DNA of 64,000 nt. Source: Talinum fruticosum (Eukaryota; Streptophyta; Magnoliopsida; Caryophyllales; Talinaceae). The notes below the pieces were generated by a model. The model had not been told where the DNA came from and searched no databases. It saw only the letters and a list, made by a program, of their open reading frames with translations. Position numbers and translations under genes: made by a program. Positions 46,516 to 60,416 of this stretch are shown one piece after another. Within the stretch, counting starts at the first letter, position 1. The number at the start of each line of letters is the position of its first letter. The DNA is taken from assembly GCA_021018815.1 (NCBI GenBank), contig JAITYX010000002.1:10819001-10883000 (forward strand), written 5' to 3'.

Positions 46516-49500
46516 TATAACATTTCTTATTTCAAAAGACATATCCGGAGCTGGGATTCAAAAAAATATAAAATCAGTCAAGAAAAAAAAAAAAGAATGA
46601 ATTAATTTGGTGCAGCACATGCTCTCCAAATAAAATTGTAGTGGGTATTCTATTTTTGTTGTGTCATTGGGCCCCAGTGCAATACCACCCTTTGTACATG
46701 CAGTCCTTGATCTCAATGGATTTGGGCCCATGCCCCCCCCAATAAACCTCTGTCTAGGGAATGAAGAACGAAGATCATATCAGCTCAAAATATGATCACG
46801 ATGAGAGAACCCTAGATCTCCATATTTATGGGAGATAAAGAGGGAAGGAAAAGGATTAGGTATTATCAATTTTTAGGACTAATAATAAGGTGAAATAATT
46901 CAATTTTAATTCCTGTGTATGTTAAACGGTGGCTAATTCACGGTTTAATTATTCGATATATATTTTCTCATTTCCAACAACAAAACTGCCTTCGAGATAA
47001 TTTATATCACAATAAACCTTCAAGGCGTGGCATACGAAAATGTACGACTCCAATGTTCACCATTTATACATCATCAACCCCTCACCAAATCACCTCGCAA
47101 AGTCCAGTGCGAGTAGGCACAACTTATAAATTAACAAAAAGGTGTTAATTAACATCAATTTGGTCAAGAAAAGTAAAAATTTATGAATATTTCAACTCAA
47201 ATTTTACAAACCTTCCGCTTAAATATTTTTTTATAACACCTTTTGTTTGATGTATACATGTTCAAGTATCAATGATGAAACTTTATGAAGTCCATGGAAA
47301 TCTTCATAGCCTCTTATGGTAGGTGAACAAGTATATGCTGAGAATAAACCTGCAATGCAATCATCTTTCTAGTGCACTTTTTCCAGTACTGTATATATAA
47401 CATAACATAACATAAGTAGGGTCTCCCTGAAAATCATGATGGTTTTGTTGAGCTGCGAAGTTTCCTCCATAGTTAGCCATTTTGTATCAAAGTGGTGAAC
47501 ACACGATATCGCATGGACGTTAAATATGTAGTACAATGTCATACGCCTCCAATAAAGTCTAATTAGCCGACATAAACTATGGTTTAGTGTCAAAATTCTA
47601 GTACAGTATAATCGTCCAAACTCGTAAAATATAGTTTAGTTTAATTTAATAACTCAAAAGTATTGTGTAAAAGTTTACATATTTCTTTCAAGGTGCTTGT
47701 AAAAATTTTAGTGACGCTTGTTAGATCACTAAAAACTCAAAAGTAGGTCATTATACGATACCTAGTAAGTTTTATTCGAAACTGTCTTCATAAAACATGT
47801 GCAGCATGAGATAGATGTTTTCATAGTGACTTCTAATAATAGTTGAGGTGACTAATAGTTTATTTAAGAGTGACTATAATAAAAGTTACTATTCGATGAA
47901 CTTTGTTTTTATAGAAAGAGAAATTTCACTAATAAAAAGTCGTACGACATCTATAACAATAATTTTCTAACAAGAATAAATCTAAAATATCAAAACAGAT
48001 TTTTATTTCAACAAAATTAATGGTTTACTTCTATTGGGGGCTCTGTATCGACAGACATCAATCCGGTTACAAACCACGTTCTTCGACTTCAATATGTTTT
48101 TCTTGAATATCGGCGAGCTATTATATAATCTCGTAGAATAAATCTTTGTGTTATATAAAATTCTGATCGAGCCATATAAAATTCTATTGTTGAATCATTC
48201 CCAATCAAAATCAATGAAATAATTGATAAAAATTTCAAAAACTTATTAGTCACCCTTAAATAATAAAGTCACTCTTAAACATATTATTAGTTGTGACAAA
48301 ATCTTTAAGAAATCACTTTAAAATAGTCGTTCTTATAATAACTCTTATATAAAACAGTACAATATCACATAAAAATATGTGATTATAGTAAATACGTAGA
48401 AGTTACATTAACCTCGAAACCGGGAGGATATAGTGGACCTTGTCAATGACGCACTAGACACATAATATGTTATCTCCAACTAAGTTGTGATAGTTGTCTT
48501 TAACATGATATCATTTTGTTGGCACATGTTTTGCACATTTGAATTCAAGTACATTGATAGAATAAAGTGGTCTAGGCACTAAGTCAGTTAGCCATTCATC
48601 CTCGAGTTACAATTGTTTCCCATTGTGGGGAAGCTGTCACTTTGAAAACCCTAAAACCTAACTCTCCAAAACAAGTTTTTAATCAATTAAGTGCCCTCAT
48701 TTTGACAACATGTAATGAAAATTTTATTGTTGTCCACTTTTATGTTGATGAGTCTCGTGAATGTTTCTGATTTGATTATGGGGAGAATATAATAAGTATA
48801 CCACTCGTTATTATGTATTTAATTATTTTTTTAGAAAAAGTATATTTGTACCAAATAAATTTTATATCGTGATTAGTTAATTTTAATTTTTATTATTAAA
48901 ATTTTTCTATTTTTATGGTGATATCTTTATGTGATTATTGTATCTCATATAAATTTAATAATAGACAAATCCTAAATGTAGACTCTAAAACCCTAAACTC
49001 TAAAAATCCTAAACTTAGAAATTGAACAAGATAAATAAAATTAAGTATTCAAATTTATGTGCCCTAATTTTATTTAATTTTCATTTATTAAAGCATTTAA
49101 TCCCTTCATAATTTTTTAATAAAATTAAAATTTTAAATTTTTAAATGGGTGCAATATTTATACCATAAACTTGATTGTATACACACTCTTTTGGAGAAAA
49201 GTCTAATTTCTATTGAAAAAGGGAACCTGAAAATAAGGGACCCGGGTCCATAATATTATTTGATTAACGCTTTTTTTTTTTTTGTGTGTGTGGCTGAGCA
49301 AGCAAGAAAACTTTTTTTGGAACAAAAGCATGCAAATTCTTATATACACTTGAGAGCTTATATTCCTAGGTCCCATATCATTATTTTAGCCCACAAAATC
49401 CCCTATTTTTCCGATCATCCAACTATTTATTGACATATGTGCGATGAGTAGGTATTCACGAGTGTACAATTAACGTTATGGCAAAAGCAAGTAAGAAGTA

Positions 49501-50600
49501 TGTTTTGGTACAAGCCTACAACCGTTCTTAGGGCAAAGTAGAATAGTGTTCGATCCAGTAAAGGGGATGGAGTAGGATAATAGCCCACTAAGTAGGCCCG
49601 ATTTACTTGGGCTAAAATCTTTCTTCCAATTATGCCCAAAATAAAATCTTTTGTCCTTTTTTTTTTGGTCTGGTAGGTTGGTTTTATTTCTTTTTCTTTT
49701 TAATGAAAACTGGCAGGTTGATTTTTGATTAAAACGATCAAACAATAAGAAAAGTTTTTTTATATTTTTTTATGAAAGGAAAGTTTTACAAATAAAAATC
49801 CATAAAAAGAAAGTTACTACTTCTCCAATAAGTTGAGCAAAAGTGTTGTGCCCTTTGATATCCTCGGTATGAGTTATTATTTCGTTAAATTATCATATAT
49901 GATTTTATTAATTATCAATATAAAAAGAATAAATATTCCAAAATTTTGTTGTTATACATTTGATTAAAATCATTCTTCTATCACACTCCAAAATTAGGTC
50001 AATTGGTCTCAAATAAATAAGTATAATCATAGTTTTAACATAAAAAATACATAAATTGTAATTGAATTTTGCATGTTATAATTTGGAATTTCACAACAGC
50101 CAAAAATATTTCACGTTACTAAACTTGTTCGCATCGATTTAACAAGGGTCGAGCACACTACTGCATTTAAAACAAGGTTAATAAAATGTCATATTATTAA
50201 TATGTAGGCTCATTTACAATATGTTAATATATCGATCTATTAATGACCCCTTTAATATTTCAAAATTTTTTTGTACCCACATATCATACCAATTTACACC
50301 TTATATTTAGTTACACTCAATAACTTGTAACGATAATGATTATAATATTAAAATTTTTATTTTAATTAGGGTATAAACCCTTACTATGTAATCCTATTAA
50401 TTAATTTAATAAATTTTTATTAATTTACAACAATAAAAACTAATAATAAATTAAAAGAAGATATGTGGATACATTTTTTAAATAATTATTATAAAATATT
50501 TTTTTAATATTTTTATAATTTATTCTGATAACTTATTTCATGCTTTGGGTTTGGATTTCCAGATCTTTATTTATACAAAATGTATATTGGCCGTTTTTAT
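46516..50600. other. AT-rich spacer upstream of COPB2
   Basis: No gene is supported. An inverted-repeat tract (47700-48360) is listed separately. Open frames at 46915-47148, 47369-47593 and 49427-49745 resemble nothing I know and lie in low-complexity sequence. Confidence 0.5.
47700..48360. mobile_element. Possible MITE with long degenerate inverted repeats
   Basis: The left part has gtgactaatagtttatttaagagtgactat near 47850. The right part, reverse-complemented near 48245-48280, has a matching agagtgactttattatttaagggtgactaat order. Several gtgac/gtcac words mirror each other across the centre. Ends and target duplications were not defined. Confidence 0.35.
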
Positions 50601-50619
50601 TACTCGTTTAAGGTATTGT

Positions 50620-50974
50620 TCACCAGCAGCGCAAACGCAAAAGCAAAAGCACAGAACTGCAGGATACTGCTCCCTCTCTCCCCCTCATCCCCCTCTCCTT
50701 GATTGAGTCATTTGGTAGAGAGAGAGAGCGAAGAGTCTCATTGAGTCGAGTCTCCGATTTAGCCTCTTCACAGAGACTACCCCAACGAGCTCCCCTCTCC
50801 TCTTCCTTCCATCTCTCTCTCTCTCTCTCACTTCACTTGGGCCCAATTGCTGAAGCTCCTTTTGCCCGAGATTTCTCCCGCCATCCTCTCCCCCTCTCTC
50901 TCAGTGCCTGTGTGTTTCTCAGAATTCTCAATCACTTCGCTGTTGGTGGTTGTCTGAAGATTTAATCTCCAAAA
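50620..50974 (+). promoter_or_regulatory. COPB2 5' leader, pyrimidine-rich
   Basis: The leader contains a (CT)n run at 50812-50829 and several CT/CCTCTC tracts between an AT-rich upstream region and the start codon. No good TATA box was seen. The open frame starting at about 50699 overlaps the start codon out of phase with the gene and is taken as chance. The leader start is approximate. Confidence 0.45.
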
Positions 50975-53900
50975 ATGGTGCGTGCTTTCTCTCTCCTCAG
51001 CCTCTGTGTTCTTCCTACATTTCAACCGTTGTTCAGATCTGATTTGTTTCTGCTTTGATTTGATCTTCTTTCCCTCAACTGTACTCCATTTGCATCGGAA
51101 ATTAGGATTTTTTTTCGTTTTTGAATTCTGTATCGAAATTGTTTGAGATCTAATGCGTTTTATTTGTTGTTTTCGTGTTTGATTTTATGCTCAGCCTCTT
51201 CGCCTCGAGATCAAGGTAATTATTTGGTTCACTGATTAAGTTTTGTCTCCGCCATGGTTGAGATCTCGTGCTCATTTGTGGTTTTTGGTTCCACAATGTG
51301 GTTCAATTGATTAATGATGATTTGTTGTATCAGAGGAAACTCGCGCAAAGATCGGAGAGAGTAAAGTCGGTAGACTTGCATCCTACGGAGCCATGGTAAA
51401 TTTCTCTCTCCCCATTTTCTGATGTTTAGCTTGTACATTGCATTATTGTCTCCTTATCAAAAAATAATCTCATTTTGTGTAATATGACGTTTTGCAGGAT
51501 TTTAGCAAGTCTATATTCAGGGACAGTGGTCATCTGGAACTACCAATCACAGGTAAGAAGACTCATTTAGCCTCTGTCATCTAAATTTTGAGGGACCAGT
51601 TTCAAGGTCCTTGATGGGCTATTGCCTTGGGTGTTAGATTGTATGTTCTCTGTTGACGAGGATTCATCACATCAAGAGCAAGGACAGCTTTAATGTGGGC
51701 GAACTAGTTTGTATCTACTGTGAGTGATTATTTGAAAGCCGAAATTTTTGAGTGCTCGGCATAAGATGAAAAGGCAGAACTTTGTTCTTGTGATCTCTAT
51801 GTGAGACTAGTATTAGGGTGCTCAAGATGTGATCCGGTCTCAATAATCTTGCGTTCTAAGTTGAAAAGGACAGTATTCACATAAGGATGAAGTGCTGATA
51901 AATTGATCTTTTGCCTGAGCAGTTGCTCGCTCTTTTCAGAGTCACTTATCTGAGCCCATATAAATACCTGCTAATGGACATTATCGAGTCCCATAACACA
52001 ACTTGTTGGACATCCCTTTTTCACTGTCTTAGTTATGAAAGAAATTCTGACCCTTCTTTGAAATTTAGCTGATCCTATTCTCAAGCTTTACCAGAAACTC
52101 TTGTGATAGCAAGGTTTCTTATTGTCTCTTCCTTCTAGTATTTCTTCATTCACAAAAATGCATAGTGCTCCAGTGAAGAGCTAAGTGGGTGAAGTTTTGA
52201 AAGTCACTCATAACCAAAGGAAAGATGCTACTGAGAGAGAAATGCCTGGAATTAATCAGTTAATAACCAAAGTCGAGCCAATTCCTGTTGAACATTGCAA
52301 AGAAGAATATGTATTTGCTAGACCTTACATGATTGTTCATGTTAGTCGTAAGGGCACAAATTTCACACTGGACCATATTTTCTAACTTGTCACTTGAGCC
52401 CCTAGAGCTTAGATTACATCCTTTTTCATCCTTTTGGGTAGCTTTACTTTTTGTTTTAATTTTTTTAATAAATAGCCCAGGCTATGCCCACTTGGGTCTC
52501 GGTAACCAGAGTTTACTGCAAGGGGAATAAGAGGGGATAGATCTTGCCAGTGGTGGGGGTTTGATCACTTAGCCTTCCAATTGGAAAGTGAGTTCTCCAC
52601 CTGTTATCCAGAGCTCTTTTGTCTCTGAATACATGGATAGAACTCATCCTATTTGCCAGTCGACCAAAACCTAATATTACTAGCTAATTTATACCCTTTC
52701 TTGCCTATCATTTTACTACTAATGGTAGGTGATTAGATTTTCTAGAGAGGTAGTCTATGTTTGCGTAGTTAAGGTCAGAAACCAAACTGGAACAGTATTA
52801 TTTGATTCTCGTCTTCATATTCCGATGATTTTTTTGGAGCACACATCCTGATGAAATGATGGACTGTTCTTTAAGTTAGTATGTCTCCCTAACCTGAGTA
52901 ACAATAACCTTTGTTAACTGGTTAATGCTATAAAATTAGAAGTTCGTAAATGATCTGTGGTCTATGTTAAAGGGCTTTTTGTATTCGTTGTTGATCTAAA
53001 ATGTTATCATGCTTCTTGCAGACCATGGCCAAATCTTTTGAGGTTTCTGAGTTGCCTGGTATGTCCTTTTGCCTTTTTCTTTCATTAAATATTTTCATGT
53101 GCTTGAGTTTAGCAAATATATCAGTCTTTCCTTCATACGAAATAAAATTTAACTCTTCTTCTTTTTGCCTGAATTTGATTGCAGTTAGGTCAGCCAAGTT
53201 TATTGCACGCAAACAATGGGTTGTTGCTGGAGCAGATGATATGTTTATACGTGTCTACAACTACAACACCATGGATAAGATTAAAGTATTTGAGGCGCAT
53301 ACAGATTATATTAGATGTGTAGCTGTGCATCCTACTCTTCCTTATGTGTTGTCATCATCTGATGATATGCTTATCAAGCTTTGGGATTGGGACAAGGGTT
53401 GGGTTTGCACTCAAATCTTTGAAGGACATTCGCACTATGTGATGCAAGTGACTTTTAACCCTAAAGATACCAATACATTTGCTAGTGCATCCTTAGACCG
53501 CACCATAAAGGTATGCATTTATTATGGTTTCTTGGGCTTTTGCTTTCACGAATTCTATGATATTAACACGGTGGCTATATATTTTAGATATGGAATCTTG
53601 GTTCACCTGACCCGAATTTCACACTGGATGCGCATTTGAAAGGGGTCAATTGTGTTGATTACTTTACTGGTGGTGACAAACCTTACCTGATCACTGGGTC
53701 TGATGATCATACAGCGAAGGTTTGATATTCAGAGGCATTCCTTTATTTGAATGCAGTATATTAATACTTGCTCTGGTTGTTAACTCGTGTTTTTGTGTGT
53801 TTTTCATATTTTTGGTGTCAGGTCTGGGACTATCAGACAAAAAGTTGTGTTCAGACATTGGAAGGTCACACACACAATGTTTCTGCTGTTTGTTTCCATC

Positions 53901-56900
53901 CTGAACTTCCCATAATAATAACTGGTTCTGAGGATGGAACAGTTCGTATATGGCACTCAACTACTTACAGGCGAGTTCCATGTGAAATTATCTATTGCTT
54001 CAATTTAATTATGCAATCTGCTTTTCATCTGTTTGCTGCAACCTGCATCTTTTTGTGACGAGTTAATCTGGTTGAATGATTTATGATGTATTTCTCCCTA
54101 TGTTTTTTGACATATGATCTCGATAAGTTGGAGTTGGTAACTTTGTTCTTTAGGTTTCTTTGGAGTTGGTATTTAGAAAAATAGAGTTCCTTGGTTCAGT
54201 TTACTGGTAAAAGGAACATATACTTATGTATTTTTCTACTATATTCAGTGTAAGGTCTGAATGTGGGGCCAACAATTGTAAAACTCTCAGCTTTATTTCT
54301 AGATTCCTCATGGGTTGTTGCTGCTCCATAATGAACCTCTTTAAATTTTGTTCTGTATTGTTGCATAATTTTTTTGTCATTATCATTTATCAAATGAACT
54401 TCTGACATTTGAATTTGGAGTTATAAACTCCATTTGATCTGCAGGCTCGAGAATACACTTAATTATGGCCTTGAAAGAGTTTGGGCTATTGGATACATGA
54501 AGGGGTCCCGTCGGTAAGCTCATTCGTCTCTATGCTATGTTTGAATTTTCCCTCTAGTGTTAAGATAAATTTAAGTTGTAAGTTCGATGGAAATTTCTAG
54601 ATAGCTCAATGTTGTCAGTGTCGCCGATGTACTTTGTTGACAGATGCCTTCAGATGCATTTTTCTTTAATGTTGACAGTTAATAATCTTGTATTTTTGGA
54701 CAATGAGGTCTTGTTCTGTTCATTAGCAGTTGCTGAGTTTGTGGGTCTCTGGAGGGTTACTGCTGTGCGCCCGCCCACCCTTTTTGGCTTCTCTCCCAAG
54801 AGATTTCCTTATCTATAAAAAGGGGAAGAACATAAAGCAGTTGAATCTTCTTAGATTGGAGAGTCTTTGTTTTTCTTTATATAGTTCATTGTTTGCAAAT
54901 TTGCTAGTCTATCACTTTTCACTTTCCAATTCATCCAGTCTTCTCCTATTGCATGCAGTGTTGTGATCGGGTATGATGAAGGAACCATCATGGTGAAGAT
55001 GGGACGTGAGATTCCTGTTGCTAGCATGGATAACAGTGGGAAAATAATATGGGCTAAGCATAATGAAATTCAGACAGTGGACATTAGGCGTGTTGGTGCT
55101 GGCTATGAGGTTTGTTCTTGACAGTAGTTGTGTTACTTGCTGATGTAGATTGTTTACTGAGATGTACAGGCTTTTCAGGTTCAGTTACTTCAATTGTATA
55201 CCAACTCTCTTGAACTTGTTTCCACAGGTGACAGATGGGGAAAGGTTGCCTTTGGCAGTGAAGGAGTTGGGTTCCTGCGATCTTTACCCTCAGGTGAGTT
55301 CATTTATGTGAGGAATAGAATAATTTAAACTATAGGTCATGTCCAAAAGCATTTCTGTTGGCAGCTTAAACATTGTGATGTATAAGTTTTTAAAGCAGTT
55401 TGTGGTTACATCTTATTTCAGTTTCATACTTATAGTCCCGTTAAAGGAAAAACCATGACTTTAGAGTTAAAATCCTGTTGAATCAGTATTGTACTTAAGT
55501 GGTTGTTCCTCTCACCCTGACATATTGGTATTGCTTCTTCCAGTTTTTAAAGCACAACCCAAATGGAAGGTTCGGTCGTGGTTTGTGGGGATGGAGAGTT
55601 CATCATTTACACAGCTGTAGCGTGGAGAAACAGGTCATTTGGTTCAGCATTGGAGTTTGTTTGGTCATCTGAAGGAGAATATGCTGTGAGAGAAAGCACA
55701 TCCAAGATTAAGATTTTTACTAAAAACTTCCAGGTTTGTGTTTTGCATTTCTTAATTTACATCGTATTCATACAATTATCTGTATTGCTTTTCACATTAT
55801 TCTTTTTTGTGTTTTGCAACCTGTTTAGCCTCTTTTCTTTCCCATTGGTACAATAATCTGCAGGGGTTTTCAGAATTGTTGGCTGAATCGCTGCCTGTTT
55901 GGCATCTTATTGCTGCTATTCCTGTCTTTCTAAATAGCTTCTAGAGCTGGCGTAATCTTATGATGACTTCCACTATAAGACTTGAAATTTCTGTTGCTAG
56001 TCAAATGTGATGTAGCCAGATCCTTATACTATGGTGAAGTGAGTTGATGGCCAAAATATCTGCTTATGAATGAGTTTTTTAATTGTGGTCCCTTCTTACT
56101 TCACTTTGTGCAGGAAAAGAAGAGCATCAGACCAACTTTCTCAGCGGAGCACATATATGGCGGAGCTTTGTTGGCCATGTGCTCAAATGATTTCATTTGC
56201 TTTTATGATTGGGCTGAATGCAGATTAATCCGGAGAATCGATGTTACCGTTAAAGTAAGTAATAACCAGTAAATTCATTGGGTTCTTTTGCTACGACTTT
56301 ATTATCGCCAAATTTTTAATATTTCAATTCTCGTATTTTATCATTGCAGAATCTTTACTGGGCTGATAGTGGTGATTTGGTGGCAATAGCTAGTGAGACA
56401 TCATTCTACATTCTAAAATACAATGTAAGAGTTTTTTTTTTTTCCTGTGATCATACTGCTTTTCTGTTGATGTTGTTGCTGAATTCTTTAAATTGGAAAG
56501 GCCCTGAGGAAAACTAAGTACTTATTGTGGCTCTTAACTTTTTACAGCGGGACAAGGTTTCGTCCTATCTTGATAGTGGAAGGCCAATTGATGAGGAGGG
56601 TGTGGAGGATGCATTTGAGCTTCTCCATGAAACAGGGGAACGTGTCAGAACAGGAATATGGGTTGGAGATTGCTTCATTTACAACAACTCTTCCTGGAGG
56701 CTTAATTACTGTGTTGGTGGTGAGGTATAGTTGGTTAATCTTAACTGAGTATTTTGTTATGGAAATTTTTTGATTTCATTTAGAACCTTATGTTAAATAT
56801 TATGCCTTCAGGTAACCACTATGTTTCACCTGGACCGTCCTATGTATCTTTTGGGCTACCTTGCTAGTCAAAGTCGGGTTTATCTTATTGACAAAGAATT

Positions 56901-59900
56901 CAAGTGAGCTTATTTTCTGCTAGTATGGAATTTAAAGATAGTTACTGCCATTGTCCTTGTTGTCATTGAATTTTCTTGTTTTGTGTCTCTGTGATTACAG
57001 TGTGATGGGATACACATTACTCCTCAGTTTGATTGAGTACAAGACCCTTGTGATGCGTGGAGACTATGACCGTGCTAATGAAATTTTACCTTCTATTCCA
57101 AAAGAGCACCATAACAGGTCGGTAGAAACATTCAGCTTTTGTAAATCTCAATCACAAATTGCTTCCTGCTTCCCTTTTGTACTATGTGAATACAATGACA
57201 TCATCTATAACTGTTGATAAAGATCTTGAAGAGAACATTTTCCTCAGGCCATACATTTTCAGTCTTTCTAACTACAAAGGGAAGCTTATCAGATAATGAT
57301 GTATAGACGTAATTACCATGTTTGACTTTTGTGAATTTGTTGAGGGATTTTGTCTGTCTTTGGGCTTTATTTGTTTTATTAATTGAGTATAGTTGCTGCC
57401 TTGCTGGCATCATTATTACACCGGAGACTTGCTTCTTTATGTGACTTCATTGTTGGAAGCGGAAATTTTTCTAAAAGATGAACATTGGCATTTGAATAAT
57501 TTAGACTTTCTTGTTCTCTGGACTACCTTCTTTTCTTTTTTTTTTTTTAACCTCCTTTCACGTGTCTTATTTGTTGGGATTTTTGGTGAGGCTTAGTCTT
57601 AGGCCCATACTTTCTTGTATCTTATTGGTTGGCTTAAATACTCAATGATTTTATCGATGATATTCTTTACTGGCTATCTACTGACATACTTAAATGCACT
57701 TGCTTTTTCAATTTTAGTGCCTTGTCGATGCTTAACTTTTCCTTCTTTAAGTAACTTCTAAATGTCTTGTTTTGGCAGTGTGGCCCGTTTTCTTGAATCG
57801 CGTGGTATGATAGAGGAGGCTCTTGAGGTGGCAACTGACCCTGACTACAGGTTTGAACTTGCCATACAACTTGGCAGATTAGAGGTTGCAAAGGTAAGTG
57901 GTGCTACCGATTTAGTGCTGGTGAAGCAATCTATTTCAATAGCTTTGCTGATTATGGATGTTCCCTTTGCAGGAGATAGCCATGGAGGTTCAGAGTGAGA
58001 CAAAGTGGAAACAGTTGGGAGAATTGGCCATGTCAACTGGAAATGTGAGTTCTTACCCTAAATGTCCTTGAATGTGATATGATTTCATGTTAATTTTAAA
58101 ACTTATGGGATTTCTATAAGAAGCAAAAAACTATTTAAATTTTAAAATAATCAAAACTCTAGAAAACTCCTCCATCTATAGATTTCCATGTTTTAATTTA
58201 ATCTGCCGCTTTTAGTGTCATCTTTGCGTAAGGGTGCAAAGTGATTTGTTTGGTTCTGAAACTATAGCAATTTTTTTTTTTTTTCCTGCCGAGAACTCCA
58301 TATACTTTTGGTTGGCATGTTTCCCCATTGTGAAGGACAAAAAATTTCCATGGAACAGGCTAAATTTCCATGTTTTGTTCTTTTTTCTTTTTAGGAAAGC
58401 TATGTGGAGTTAGAGTTTGTTGACATCTGATATTTTGTTGGGGTACTTTCCTTTACGAAATACCCATACACCATTGGCTTCTTCTCCCTTCTCTTTTCTG
58501 CAAGCCATTTTGATGTACTGTGATATTCCACTTTTCGGACAGCTTAACGAGTCAAGTATGAGCAATTTTGAGCTTGGATTATAGTGGACTAATGCAAATT
58601 TCCTTCCTAAACTGTCCTCTGCTTTCTGTCTATCAAATAATAGGCAACTAATGGTTTTTAAATCTAGGGTCTAACTACCAGCCTCTTTGTAATTCTGCAT
58701 TTCTGGGGTAAGGCTGCGACATTTTGTCCCCTTGCACCTTGCTTAGGTGGGACCCCTCACTTATTGATTTGACTTGACAGTCTTGAATTCTTGATTGTGT
58801 TGCAGTTTGAATTGGCAGAGAAATGCCTTGAGAATGCTATGGATTTCAGTGGCATGTTGTTGCTTTATTCTTCAATTGGAGATGCTGATGGAATATCAAA
58901 ACTTGCAACCTTGGCTAAAGAGCAAGGGAAAAACAATGTTGCTTTCCTTTGCTTATTCATGTTGGGTAAATTGGAAGAATGTCTCCAGCTATTGATAGAC
59001 AGGTTATGCATCTCCTCTTTTAGGAACTGGATCTTGTTCAAGGTTTCTGTTTGAGTTTTTGGTTGAATTTCACGCTGAATTTTTGATCCGTTTGGCAGTA
59101 ACCGAATACCTGAGGCTGCTTTGATGGCACGTTCTTATCTACCCAGTAAAGTGTCAGATATTGTAGCAAAATGGAGAAAAGATCTTGACAAGGTCAATTT
59201 CTGGTTCTTGATATGCTCATTGCTTCATTGTGTATTTGGTTGTTGGATGGATGTTGCTTGCCACTCATTCTTATGTTATTAAACAAATGTATAGATTTTT
59301 AAAATTATTTTTTAAAATATATCCCAGTCGAGGACTCAAGATGAATATTTTCAGTTGGTACAATTGAAAAGCTTGCTGTAGGCAATTTATGAAGCTGGTA
59401 GATGTACAAAGTCCAGTTTATCTATGATGAGTTCCATGAACTGGACCAAAGGTGATACAAGCAGCGTAGTATGCAAACATTAGCTATCTGTACAAAGGAG
59501 TGTGCGATTCATTCATATGGGTATTGATTTGAATTGTGTTTGGTGTGATAACCATTTCATATGTAATCTCATAGGATCGCGTGATGTTACCTACAGGTAA
59601 ATCCAAAGGCTGCAGAATCATTGGCAGATCCTCAGGAGTATCCTAACTTGTTTGAGGATTGGCAAATTGCTCTTGCTGTGGAGTCTAAAGTTGCAGAAAC
59701 AAGGTATTACTTATCCAGAGTCTCCTGCTGTGTTGCCCCCAACCCCCTCGGGCCCAAAACAGTGTGCTGGAAAGTGTGGCTGTTTGGGGTTTTATGGTTT
59801 ATTTGATATTGTTTTTAAATAATGCTGTCCTCTTTTGCACCTTGACTTTGTCGAGTTGCATGTGTTTGTGAATTGTTAAATTCATTGCTGTCTGGTCCTT

Positions 59901-60416
59901 GCAGGGGCAATCATCCCCCAGCTGAACACTATTTGCAGTTTGCTGAGAAATCAAAGATTGATCTTGTTGAAGCATTCAAGAGCATGCAAATAGATGAAGA
60001 GCAATCCCTTGAAAACGGAGATATAGTTCACGAAGATGAGGTACTCTTGATCTATGCTGATTTTCATTTATACTATCTGCTGATATTGTTATTAGCTGGC
60101 TGATATGATGCATCTGTTATTTCACTGTGTTTGATTGCAATCTGACTGTTTGAAAATTGAATTGTTTCTCTATTTTTTGGACTTTAATGTGTATTTTTAG
60201 TTTTCAAAAACGTTGCAAGGCCAGATTGCATATGTAGTAATTCTGTTGTGTAATCTGCAGGTTGCCGAAGATAACACAGAGCAGAATGGAGCAGATGAGA
60301 GCCAGGAAGAGGCCATTGTTGTAGATGCTGATTCTAATGATGGTGCTGTACTAGTCAACGGGAATGAGGCAGAAGAAGAGTGGGGTACGAACAATGACGG
60401 AACCCCATCAGCTTAA
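50975..60416 (+). CDS. COPB2: Coatomer subunit beta' (COPB2); one frame break in exon 12
   Basis: COPB2 is the beta'-COP subunit of the COPI coat, which drives Golgi-to-ER retrieval; its WD40 domain binds cargo tails. The 24 coding exons are 50975-50977, 51195-51215, 51334-51395, 51498-51552, 53022-53058, 53185-53510, 53588-53719, 53822-53970, 54445-54513, 54959-55109, 55228-55293, 55544-55733, 56114-56254, 56350-56424, 56548-56724, 56812-56903, 57001-57117, 57779-57893, 57973-58044, 58806-59002, 59099-59192, 59597-59703, 59905-60040 and 60261-60416. They give about 912 residues once one extra base near 55574 is ignored. The start MPLRLEIKRK and the WD repeats ([22 protein letters not shown]) match the family closely. 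A helical solenoid follows, ending in an acidic tail [13 protein letters not shown]. Exon 1 holds only the ATG, exon 2 is 21 bases, and the intron after 53970 has a GC donor. Confidence 0.95.

Noticed and set aside
50699..50965. Ser/Leu/Arg-rich frame of 88 codons before COPB2
   Set aside because: It is a translation of the CT-rich leader and lacks family similarity; an upstream ORF role cannot be excluded but is not supported.
52185..52530. Open frames in a COPB2 intron
   Set aside because: They are inside the 1.5-kb intron between exons 4 and 5, with no splice support and no similarity.
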